A program made the position numbers and the translations under genes. From positions 1 to 40,167 of IMG/VR virus record IMGVR_UViG_3300013093_000100: a DNA stretch of 40,167 bases. One strand, 5' to 3'. The notes beneath the pieces were generated by a model. That model saw only the letters and a program-made list of their open reading frames with translations. It was not told the origin of the DNA and searched no databases. The DNA is from a virus. Numbering within the stretch: the first letter of the stretch is position 1; every line of letters begins with the position of its first letter. Positions 33,414-40,167 of this stretch are shown here, in pieces.

Positions 33414-33857
33414 TTACTGAGGTGTCGATGCTAAACCGTTTGCTTGATCGAACTGTAGCTGTAAATTTTGCTGTATATTGTAAATCAAATAAGTCAAAGT
33501 ACAGGCTATTTGTATACCTGTTTCGTACGGAGTGACTACTAAATTTGTTACAGATACTCGAGGATCTGCATTAAAAATTTGATTAACATTCTTTGTTATT
33601 AATACCTGCACTTCAGGGGTCATTGGTTCAAAAATTAAATCCCAAATTACCGTCCCGTAATCTGGATTCATTAATCGTTCACCTTGTCGTACATAAAAAG
33701 CATTAATAATATCTTGTTTAATTAATTCAAAATCGTATAAGGCAAAATTCTGTGAAGAGTTATTAACTGTACTAAAACCTCTATACATTTGTGGTTTAAC
33801 AGTACCAGATTTTCCAGTAATATTAACTTTAGGTGTATGATATAACGAATTTGCCAT
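33414..33857 (-). CDS. gp25: Baseplate wedge protein gp25 (147 aa)
   Basis: gp25 is the small conserved wedge protein that contacts gp6 and gp53 and nucleates sheath assembly; relatives are TssE of type VI secretion and the GPW_gp25 family. Residues 43-75 carry the signature FELIKQDIINAF, VRQGERLMNPDYGT and WDLIFEP. DPR at 98-100 stands where the family usually has EPR. The length is close to T4 gp25 (132 residues). The N-terminal 40 residues are a basic, poorly conserved extension. AAGGAG precedes the ATG, and the gene starts 9 bases after gp5 ends, so it shares the gp5 transcript. Confidence 0.95.
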   Translation of the reverse strand: MANSLYHTPKVNITGKSGTVKPQMYRGFSTVNNSSQNFALYDFELIKQDIINAFYVRQGERLMNPDYGTVIWDLIFEPMTPEVQVLITKNVNQIFNADPRVSVTNLVVTPYETGIQIACTLTYLIYNIQQNLQLQFDQANGLASTPQ

Positions 33858-33866
33858 AATAGCTCC

Positions 33867-35537
33867 TTATTGATTTTTCTTAAATGTATCAGTAGCCGTG
33901 CTATACGTTGACCAAGCTGAAGGTACTGCAATTGCTTCAGATATTGCTTCTCTATCTGTTTTGTCTGTTTTGAATGTAGTTGGATCTAAATTCTCATGAT
34001 GTGGATATGGTTCAATAGTAGGTATACGAGCCATGATACTAGTAATTGGTGTGCCAGTGATTGCAGGACTTGCAGCATTACTTTCTGGTGTTGGGTTATC
34101 AAATGTACTTAACGGGTCAGGAGCAGTTGCCGATGATGCACTAGCTGCACTAGCTGCACTTGGACCGTTCATGTGTATGTTAGATGCAGTTTCTATGTGA
34201 TTGCCACCGCTAAGAATATTTGTAGATCCTCCTGCTGTAAAATTATTATTACCACCCGAATTAAGGTCATAATCTTCAGTAGAAGTTAGTTTGGTTGTAC
34301 CTGTAACATTAATATCAGTATTTGAATTAATTGTAATTTTTGTGGCGCCATCTATTGTTTCATCATGTGTGCCTTTAACTTGTATAGTGTTATTTTCAGT
34401 AACAATTAGTACCTTGTTTCCGCCTATTTCTGTTTGATGACGCTCGGCAACTTTAAGATTAAAATTACGACCACATTCCATATTAATATCACGGTCAGCA
34501 TATAAATTCAAGTCGTTACCAGTGTGAATACTAATACTGTCTTGTGCAAATATATCAATTTTTCCATCACTTGTAAGTTCTATCCAACTTGTGCCACGAG
34601 CGTTACTAATATAAATTAAATCTTCAGTATTATGAAATAAAATCTGATGACCAGTGCGTGTCCGAATTCTAAATAATTCGTTATGTAATAGCGTTGGTTG
34701 ACCATCTGTTTCACCATTTTCAACACTAGCGTACTCCGGAGGGCCAGAACTTGCGTCAGTTTTTCTTAAAAATTTATCGTCGCCATCGTCCATTACGAAT
34801 GTTGTTCCACCTAATCTGCTAACATAAGCGTTAGGTATAGCCCATTCTTTCTTACCAATAGTTCCTTGTTTTGCACCGCTCTGTTTATCAATTGGGCCTG
34901 GTGTACTAATACCAAACACCATACTCGGTGCTTCTCGTCTTGCACTACTAGTTGTAATACCCCGTGCATCGTCAAACAACAATCCTTGATCTTGTAATAC
35001 TTTAGACAGTGGATGTTGAGGTTTTAAGTTTTGTGTAGGATCTTGTGCGGTATCATCTACTTTTTTATTATATTCTGCAACAGGAACACGACCAAGTTTT
35101 CCACTATTATCATTTTGTACATCTTCAACAACTGTTTGAGCTGACGCAATACCAGGTGTCATAAAATTAGTATTAGTGTCAGGTATACAACCTATCCAGT
35201 ATCCATATCTTGGATCACCATCTAAAAATATAACAACAACAGTTTGACCTACATCGGGTGGTATCATCCACATACCATAACTTTTTTGTGTATTGTTATA
35301 GTCGTTAGGATCTGTGCCGTTTAACGCTACATCTGTAATTCCATAAAACGGACTCATATATTTTACTTGATGCAATTCTCCTTCTGAAGCAGAATTACCA
35401 ACTGGCCTTAATAGCTCAACTTCTAAGATTCCCATATAAGTAGGATCAATATTGCTGATCACTTTAGCCATAAAGGGACCGGGACGTGGAGTAGGTTGTC
35501 CTGAACTTATTGCTGATTGATCATTTACATCTACCAT
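33867..35537 (-). CDS. gp5: Central spike protein gp5, lysozyme-less form (556 aa)
   Basis: gp5 forms the trimeric puncturing spike under the baseplate hub. Residues about 19-125 fit the OB-fold domain (GPFMAKVISNIDPTYMGILEV, then GDPRYGYWIGCIPD). Residues 140-300 are a linker region with RREAPSMVFGISTPGP and SRLGGTTFVMDDGDD. Residues 295-460 are a VgrG-like beta-helix needle (RTGHQILFHNTEDLIYI, GKIDIFAQDSISIHTGNDLN, then regular TxTxN repeats). The tail has ARIPTIEPYPHHENLDP at 503-519. T4 gp5 carries a lysozyme domain between OB-fold and needle; here that stretch is short and no lysozyme motif is visible. This matches what I know of marine T4-like gp5. ATG preceded by AAGGAA; 23 bases after the hub candidate. 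Confidence 0.9.
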   Translation of the reverse strand: MVDVNDQSAISSGQPTPRPGPFMAKVISNIDPTYMGILEVELLRPVGNSASEGELHQVKYMSPFYGITDVALNGTDPNDYNNTQKSYGMWMIPPDVGQTVVVIFLDGDPRYGYWIGCIPDTNTNFMTPGIASAQTVVEDVQNDNSGKLGRVPVAEYNKKVDDTAQDPTQNLKPQHPLSKVLQDQGLLFDDARGITTSSARREAPSMVFGISTPGPIDKQSGAKQGTIGKKEWAIPNAYVSRLGGTTFVMDDGDDKFLRKTDASSGPPEYASVENGETDGQPTLLHNELFRIRTRTGHQILFHNTEDLIYISNARGTSWIELTSDGKIDIFAQDSISIHTGNDLNLYADRDINMECGRNFNLKVAERHQTEIGGNKVLIVTENNTIQVKGTHDETIDGATKITINSNTDINVTGTTKLTSTEDYDLNSGGNNNFTAGGSTNILSGGNHIETASNIHMNGPSAASAASASSATAPDPLSTFDNPTPESNAASPAITGTPITSIMARIPTIEPYPHHENLDPTTFKTDKTDREAISEAIAVPSAWSTYSTATDTFKKNQ

Positions 35538-35560
35538 GTTATTCCTTAATTATGTTCCGC

Positions 35561-37858
35561 TCATTGACCTTCACTTGACCCAGTGTCGCCCGCATAGTTG
35601 ACATCGCCGGTAACATCATTGGGTTTTTTAACTTCTCTTGCACCGTTATATACTGTACTTGCATCTGTTTGTGCTTTAGATTCTTGCATTTGTCTTCTAT
35701 TGCCGATTAATGTTTGTTTGAACTCGCCTTTATTAAACGAACTTCTAACTTGATATATTCTATATAAGCCACTAAAAGCCATTACCGGAGTAGTTGCTCC
35801 TCCACCAAAATCGTATAGTCCAGTTGATTGATTAATATCTACAGGTGTTCTGAAATTTACTACACAATCAACTTCACCGCTTTGATAATTTACACTGCCA
35901 TCTGCATTAAGATTTGCATGTTCAGTTTGTTCCGATGAATAATTTCCTGTACCACTTTGTGCGATCCAATATGGATCTCCTATTATATCTAAACTTAATG
36001 TTTGCATGTCTGCACCATTAGCTTTAGTAATAGCATCATGAAAGACTCGAGCTGCACGTATACCTTGAGTCTCAGCTCCGCCACCACCATACTTGTCAGT
36101 ACTAGTTTTAGTTAATAACGGTCTATTAGTATTTGGGTTTTCTCCTAGCGCAGGCTTTGGAGGAGCTACATCAGGAGTAGGTGAAGATGAGAGCCCACCT
36201 TTAGGATCTGCTCCTCCACTATTAGCAGCTGTCTGATTACCTTGTGTACCCGAATTACCGTCAGCTGCTAATACATTAGTAAATGCAGCATTATATTTTA
36301 TTTCAAATTTCAATACATCTACATTTTTTCCTGTGTATATATAATCATAAACTTTTACAGCTTGTTTAATTAATTGATCATATCCGACTGGTTTATCTAC
36401 TATCGGGCCAGATTCATTATGTACAAAGTATGGCAATATTCTATAGACAATAATCTTTGGTTTTTGTCCTCCATTATCAGTATCGCCATTAAGATAAAAA
36501 TGTGTATCAATTGTCCACCAGCCCCTGTATCCTTCTGGCGTTAACTTAGATGGATCAAACGTATCTTGGCAAAATTTACTTTGTAAAATTACTTGATTAA
36601 TAGCATTAATAACATCAGTATCCTGACTAAACTTCATATCAGATTTATTAGAGTTTATTGTATTTTGACTCCTGTCCATAATTCCTGTATCAGAGTTATA
36701 AACTTTATTATCCTTGCCTACCGGAGCGTCTCCTTTTCTAGTTTCATCGAATCCCATTTTAGCTTTTCCGATATCATTACAATCCGAAGGATCTTGAACT
36801 AATCCATTTGTAGAACTTACATTAACTTTTAATTTAGTTAATATATCAGCCGATATTGTTGCACCATCTGAGGGCAATGTTGTCGGTGTTGGTGTTGATG
36901 AATCATCCGATGACGAACCTGTCGGTGCCGAGGAGGTGGATCCAGCTGTTGTGGCTGTTTTTGGAAATATTATTGCAATTTGGTCAGGAACTGCCCATCC
37001 CATTTTATCTGCTGTTTCTTTTAATTTTCTATTCATTACAATTTGAAGGCTTTTATCGCCTGTTTGTAACATTTCCTGTACAGTTGTTCCGGCAGCCGCA
37101 ACATCGCCTTTGAATTTAGCATATGCATCGGTTATAGCATCCTGATCCCACGCATTGGCTTTAACCTCGTATACTGCTCCTTGTTCGTTGACTGTCATTT
37201 CTATCTGAGACAAGTGAATAGGAATATATCTCGATGTATTAGGAATTGTTTCCATTGTACCATTTTCTTTATTGCCTTTGAATTCAATAGATAATACAAG
37301 TGGTGCATCTCTCCAGTTATCGTGGCCTGTGTTAAATCCAGCTTGTTGTAATGTTAAGAAAAATAAACCCATACTATATGGTTCAAGTATCTTGAAAGAC
37401 ATTGTTTTTACATTTGTGTTGGCACCTGCTTCAGCACCAATATTAGATTGTAATTGTAAATCATCTATATAAAATTCAAATTTTCCATAAGGTATTTGAA
37501 TTCTGTTAGCAGGATCTATACTTCCACTTTTACAAATTAAATGGTATGGTTTTCCTGCTCTGTACGTTGTATCAGGACTGTTTAATTCGTCTACTGTTAA
37601 GATTCCTAATCCTAAAATGCAATTATAACTTGCATAAGAAAACAATGGATTAGACAATGGTAAAGTGACTCCTGATTGAACTACACCCGGAGTTCCTGCA
37701 AGACCTGACAAACCACTTAACGATGGCAATCCTGATCCTATCTTTGCTGTAATAGATCCTAATGCGTTTTGGGCACCTGTGACTAAACCATTTGCAGCAG
37801 ATGATACTGTTGCACCAATGCTGGAAATTGTAGCACCTGGATCATCAAACATTCCCAT
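35561..37858 (-). CDS. Baseplate hub candidate / large structural protein (765 aa)
   Basis: Placed between gp53 and gp5, so a hub protein doing the job of T4 gp27 is the leading inference; no clear sequence match to gp27 is visible. Residues 10-65 are Ala/Gly/Ser-rich and flexible. Residues 75-250 are the best conserved part: YNCILGLGILTVDELN, KPYHLICKSG, IQIPYGKFEFYIDDLQLQSN, MSFKILEPYSMGLFFLTLQQ and IPIHLSQIEMTVNEQGAVYEV. Low-complexity Ser/Thr/Pro/Asp stretches (about 305-335 and 535-590) separate this from a second folded part that includes YRGWWTIDTHFYL, KIIVYRILPYFVHN and, near the end, GDPYWIAQSGTGNY and MAFSGLYRIYQVRSSFNKGEF. The last block looks like the tail-hub type that follows LysM-like proteins. 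It begins 1 base after the gp53 stop, with AGGA upstream. Confidence 0.7.
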   Translation of the reverse strand: MGMFDDPGATISSIGATVSSAANGLVTGAQNALGSITAKIGSGLPSLSGLSGLAGTPGVVQSGVTLPLSNPLFSYASYNCILGLGILTVDELNSPDTTYRAGKPYHLICKSGSIDPANRIQIPYGKFEFYIDDLQLQSNIGAEAGANTNVKTMSFKILEPYSMGLFFLTLQQAGFNTGHDNWRDAPLVLSIEFKGNKENGTMETIPNTSRYIPIHLSQIEMTVNEQGAVYEVKANAWDQDAITDAYAKFKGDVAAAGTTVQEMLQTGDKSLQIVMNRKLKETADKMGWAVPDQIAIIFPKTATTAGSTSSAPTGSSSDDSSTPTPTTLPSDGATISADILTKLKVNVSSTNGLVQDPSDCNDIGKAKMGFDETRKGDAPVGKDNKVYNSDTGIMDRSQNTINSNKSDMKFSQDTDVINAINQVILQSKFCQDTFDPSKLTPEGYRGWWTIDTHFYLNGDTDNGGQKPKIIVYRILPYFVHNESGPIVDKPVGYDQLIKQAVKVYDYIYTGKNVDVLKFEIKYNAAFTNVLAADGNSGTQGNQTAANSGGADPKGGLSSSPTPDVAPPKPALGENPNTNRPLLTKTSTDKYGGGGAETQGIRAARVFHDAITKANGADMQTLSLDIIGDPYWIAQSGTGNYSSEQTEHANLNADGSVNYQSGEVDCVVNFRTPVDINQSTGLYDFGGGATTPVMAFSGLYRIYQVRSSFNKGEFKQTLIGNRRQMQESKAQTDASTVYNGAREVKKPNDVTGDVNYAGDTGSSEGQ

Positions 37859-37859
37859 A

Positions 37860-38159
37860 TTATAATCCTAAAACTTTTGTTAAACCAGATTTTTTTGGAA
37901 TATAAATTTGTTTCCCAGGAACAAAATCAAGAATAGGATCTTGTATTACATCTAAATTACGTTGAATAAACACCCACCACAATTGTGATGTACCATACAG
38001 GTCAAACGCCAATAAATCCGGACGATATGTATATTGAGCTTCAATGGTATATAAAAAATCGTCAATATCGGCTGATACTGGTCTGATTGTTAACAGATCT
38101 AAATAAGTTGAGTTTAATTTTGTATTATACCAAGGACTGGTATTACCGTATGTAGCCAT
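37860..38159 (-). CDS. gp53: Baseplate wedge protein gp53 (99 aa, LysM-like)
   Basis: gp53 clamps neighbouring wedges and in T4 has a LysM-type fold. The core is clear: AQYTYRPDLLAFDLYGTSQLW at 41-61 (shared by gp53 family members), WVFIQRNLDVIQDPI at 62-76 and FVPGKQIYIPKK at 79-90. The protein is about half the length of T4 gp53 (196 residues), which is usual for the short marine form. It starts 2 bases after the end of the gp48-like gene (TAATCATG) with only a weak ribosome site, so translation probably depends on the upstream gene. Confidence 0.92.
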   Translation of the reverse strand: MATYGNTSPWYNTKLNSTYLDLLTIRPVSADIDDFLYTIEAQYTYRPDLLAFDLYGTSQLWWVFIQRNLDVIQDPILDFVPGKQIYIPKKSGLTKVLGL

Positions 38160-38161
38160 GA

Positions 38162-39133
38162 TTAGATATATCCAAATGAGTTGCCAAGATATCCACCATT
38201 AACAAACTTATCTAAACTAAAGTTACGTGAACTATCTCTACTATATATCGGTTGCAATGTAATACTAAACTCGCTCTTGGTTGGTACATGACTAGAAGAG
38301 TTACTAGGAGATATACCGCCTCCACTACCGCCTAATCCTCCTAAAGTTGATACTAAATTGGATACTGAATTTACAGCAGCACCTACTGCACCTATAGCGT
38401 TTGTTACACTAGATAATCCAGGTACAGCAGAACCAACCGCACTTAAAATACCACCAAGGCCGCCTAATCCGCTTGATGCAAAATTACTTCCGTGAACAGT
38501 AATATAATCACAATCATTAGGTAATGAACAAGTAAATTTTGTAACAATAACTGGTACATTTTCAAACACATAGTTACCGTATCCGTTTAAGAAAATAATA
38601 GGAGGAGGATTACCTGCTAATTGATCATTTCCAGTAAACATTTTGGTTAAACTTCTTAAATAATGCACCGAGGCTAACCAGTATGCTCCCTGTGTTGCAT
38701 CTTCTACGTTCATAGGAGCTGTAATAGATATATCGCCCGGGTCACTATTCTTAAAACTTTGAAACGTATAATTTGTGTGAATAGTTTCTATTGGGGCGTA
38801 TTTTGCAGCACTATTAATAGTAATAGTTGGTGTATAAGGAAATATTAATCCGCCAGCAGAAACTAAAGGAGCAAATACTGGACTGCTTTTGAAACTAGCC
38901 GCACTTGACATGCTTAATCTAACTCGCCAATCACTCGAGGAAGAATTGCTTCCACCAAATACTGCACTTGCTACTCCTAATGCAGCACCTACTGCGCCGG
39001 CGGCTGGTAAATTAATGCTTCTAAGTGCACTGGCAACATTACCGCTTGCAAGCGCCGAACCTAAATTTGCAACTGTATTAACTGCACTGGCCGCACCAAC
39101 AACGCTGAAAGCTGAACTCGATAAGTCACTCAT
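38162..39133 (-). CDS. Baseplate tail-tube-cap candidate, gp48-like (323 aa)
   Basis: The core, residues 68-215, contains DWRVRLSM, VSAGGLIFPYTPTITINSAA, HTNYTFQSFKNSDPGDISIT, YWLASVHYLRSLTKMFTGND, GNPPPIIFLNGYG and VFENVPVIVTKFTCSLPNDC. I recognise this as the marine T4-like protein usually named gp48, the cap joining baseplate and tail tube; gp54 is the alternative. Flanking it are an Ala/Gly-rich N-terminal segment (9-60) and a Gly/Ser-rich insert (216-280), then a conserved end (PTKSEFSITLQPIYSRD, FSLDKFVNGG). First gene of the minus-strand late block, with AATAAATA 22 bases upstream and AGGAA before the ATG. Confidence 0.65.
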   Translation of the reverse strand: MSDLSSSAFSVVGAASAVNTVANLGSALASGNVASALRSINLPAAGAVGAALGVASAVFGGSNSSSSDWRVRLSMSSAASFKSSPVFAPLVSAGGLIFPYTPTITINSAAKYAPIETIHTNYTFQSFKNSDPGDISITAPMNVEDATQGAYWLASVHYLRSLTKMFTGNDQLAGNPPPIIFLNGYGNYVFENVPVIVTKFTCSLPNDCDYITVHGSNFASSGLGGLGGILSAVGSAVPGLSSVTNAIGAVGAAVNSVSNLVSTLGGLGGSGGGISPSNSSSHVPTKSEFSITLQPIYSRDSSRNFSLDKFVNGGYLGNSFGYI

Positions 39134-39155
39134 ATAATTTCCTATTTTGGTATAT

Positions 39156-39163
39156 TATTTATT
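39156..39163 (-). promoter_or_regulatory. T4-type late promoter box (AATAAATA) for the first baseplate unit
   Basis: The minus strand reads AATAAATA, 22 bases upstream of the gp48-like ATG. Its first base on that strand is the first T of the opposing -35 element (39163), so late and sigma70-type promoters face away from each other and touch. Confidence 0.72.
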
Positions 39164-39191
39164 TGACTTTATTAAGTGCGTAGTTTATACT
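39163..39191 (+). promoter_or_regulatory. Sigma70-type promoter for gp55
   Basis: TTGACT at 39163-39168 and TATACT at 39186-39191, separated by exactly 17 bases; each hexamer matches 5 of 6 consensus bases. A start site would fall near 39198, leaving a leader of about 18 bases with AGAGGA at 39201-39206 before the gp55 ATG. Confidence 0.8.
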
Positions 39192-39215
39192 TAACTTATC
39201 AGAGGACTCTAAAGG

Positions 39216-40043
39216 ATGAATGTAAAAGTAAATTACCTAAACAACAAGGATATGTTGTTAGAAATACATAGATCAAAAAGCTCATACTGTAGCTTTACTA
39301 AACCAGAATATCACCAATACGATATAATTCTTCCAAGTGTAGATAAAATTAATATCAGAAGCATAGCCGAAGCTAAACGTAATCAAGCAAAACGGCTTGG
39401 AGACGCTGAATATGCTAAACGCAAAGCTGCTGGAGAAAAAGTTAAACAAGCAGATTGTGAAATTGACTATAAAAAGATACAAAAAACCGATTTAATCTTT
39501 CGGATCATGTCATATGATCATATTCCGTTAAACGGAGTACGTAAAAAAAATCCCAAAACACTAGCAGATCATAGAGACAAAGTTAACTTTCCACCTTTCC
39601 AGCACTGGAAATTTGACGAAGAAGACAAACTGATATGTGTGGGAAAAAGTCATTGGAAAGGCGATTTAGAAAAGGGACACTTTGATAAAGATGCGGGCCA
39701 AATAACTAACACCTTAGCTAAGATGATGTTAAAATTATGTGAGAGGTATGCTACTCGCGGCAACGTTCGTGGTTACACATATAATGACGAAATGAAAGGC
39801 CAAGCTATTTTACAGTTAACACAAATTGGTTTACAATTTGACGAAAGCAAATCGGATAACCCGTTTGCTTATTTTACCGCGGCTGTTACTAATAGTTTTG
39901 TTCGTGTTATTAATATAGAAAAACGAAATCAAAATATTCGCGATGATGTACTAGAAATGAATGGTATGAACCCAAGTTACAGCCGTACAGGTGCAGGTGA
40001 ACATGAAGCAGCTGTTAAACGTTTTGATGAGAGCAGTGAATGA
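39216..40043 (+). CDS. gp55: Late-transcription sigma factor gp55 (275 aa)
   Basis: gp55 is the phage sigma factor that directs host RNA polymerase to TATAAATA-type late promoters, together with the sliding clamp and a co-activator in T4. Residues 164-246 hold the conserved part: TNTLAKMMLKLCERYATRGN, VRGYTYNDEMKGQAILQLTQ, FDESKSDNPFAYFTAAVTNS and FVRVINIEKRNQNIRDDVL. This corresponds to the sigma region 2-like domain known from T4-like marine phages. The N-terminal 150 residues are basic and rich in Lys, typical of a nucleic-acid-binding part. Longer than T4 gp55 (185 residues). The C-terminal end of the protein is short and does not show an obvious clamp-binding motif. ATG at 39216 with AGAGGA 9 bases upstream; an overlapping ATGA joins it to gp47. 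Confidence 0.9.
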   Translation: MNVKVNYLNNKDMLLEIHRSKSSYCSFTKPEYHQYDIILPSVDKINIRSIAEAKRNQAKRLGDAEYAKRKAAGEKVKQADCEIDYKKIQKTDLIFRIMSYDHIPLNGVRKKNPKTLADHRDKVNFPPFQHWKFDEEDKLICVGKSHWKGDLEKGHFDKDAGQITNTLAKMMLKLCERYATRGNVRGYTYNDEMKGQAILQLTQIGLQFDESKSDNPFAYFTAAVTNSFVRVINIEKRNQNIRDDVLEMNGMNPSYSRTGAGEHEAAVKRFDESSE

Positions 40044-40167
40044 AAAATTTATTTAAGAAAGTAGCTTGTTTTACAGATATCCATTTTGGATTAAAGTCAA
40101 ACAGTAGTGTACATAATCAAGATTGTGAAGATTTTGTAGATTGGTATATTGCCAAAGCAAAGGAGGA
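40040..40167 (+). CDS. gp47: Recombination endonuclease subunit gp47 (SbcD/Mre11-like), 3' end cut by window edge
   Basis: Only the first 42 codons are present. Residues 9-17 read ACFTDIHFG, the first metallophosphoesterase motif (D-x-H-G), with Asp and His for the metal site; residues 25-42 (HNQDCEDFVDWYIAKAKE) match the family's usual continuation. gp47 and gp46 form the SbcCD/Rad50-Mre11-like complex that processes DNA ends for recombination-dependent replication. The ATG overlaps the gp55 stop (ATGA at 40040-40043), so the pair is probably translated together. Only the beginning can be judged. Confidence 0.85.
   Translation, partial: MKNLFKKVACFTDIHFGLKSNSSVHNQDCEDFVDWYIAKAKE

Noticed and set aside
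33867-35537. Lysozyme domain in gp5
   Set aside because: The region between the OB-fold and the needle was read for a glycosidase active-site pattern and none was found.
1-40167. tRNA genes, CRISPR arrays, insertion sequences, attachment sites
   Set aside because: The intergenic space is too short (below about 90 bases everywhere) and nothing with cloverleaf, spacer-repeat or transposase character was seen.

Overview
The window is a piece of an AT-rich, tailed double-stranded DNA phage genome of the T4 superfamily (a contractile-tailed myovirus). Gene content and wording of the conserved blocks are closest, from memory and without a search, to marine or freshwater T4-like phages such as cyanophages and pelagiphages. 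Evidence: a late sigma factor of the gp55 type followed by a gp47 recombination nuclease, baseplate proteins gp53, gp5, gp25 and gp6, a ThyX-type thymidylate synthase, and tail-fibre-like proteins with collar tips. No bacterial gene, tRNA, insertion sequence or CRISPR array was seen. The host cannot be deduced from this sequence.

Layout. At the left edge lies the 3' part of thyX (+ strand). From 580 to 39133 everything is on the minus strand, densely packed (gaps of -1 to 53 bases, no empty stretch above about 90 bases), so transcription runs right to left: a gp48-like tube-cap candidate, gp53, a 765-aa hub candidate, gp5 (spike without a lysozyme domain), gp25, gp6, a giant 5242-aa structural protein, a 202-aa structural protein, four paralogous fibre-like proteins (730, 566, 394 and 677 aa) and a 1898-aa Ig-like repeat protein. 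At the right edge, gp55 and the start of gp47 run on the plus strand.

How it works together. The minus-strand block encodes the baseplate and its distal, host-facing parts. gp53, gp25 and gp6 are wedge proteins; gp5 is the central spike; the gp48-like protein would cap the baseplate towards the tube. The giant protein sits in the T4 gp7-gp8 neighbourhood, but I recognise no gp7, gp8 or gp10. The fibre-like proteins share N-terminal modules and carry four different C-terminal ends, as expected of adhesins built on one attachment platform. Five copies of an NATAAATA box, matching the T4-type late promoter, lie 17-23 bases upstream of minus-strand start codons. They divide the block into late units headed by gp48, gp6, the 202-aa gene, the 394-aa gene and the 677-aa gene. 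The first late box touches the -35 element of a near-consensus sigma70-type promoter facing the other way, which would drive gp55, the factor expected to activate all the late boxes.

Most unusual: the 5242-aa protein, which occupies 39% of the window and contains apparent carbohydrate-binding-like modules, a propeller-like repeat region and several other beta-repeat families; the four-gene fibre paralogue array; and the compact divergent early/late control region.
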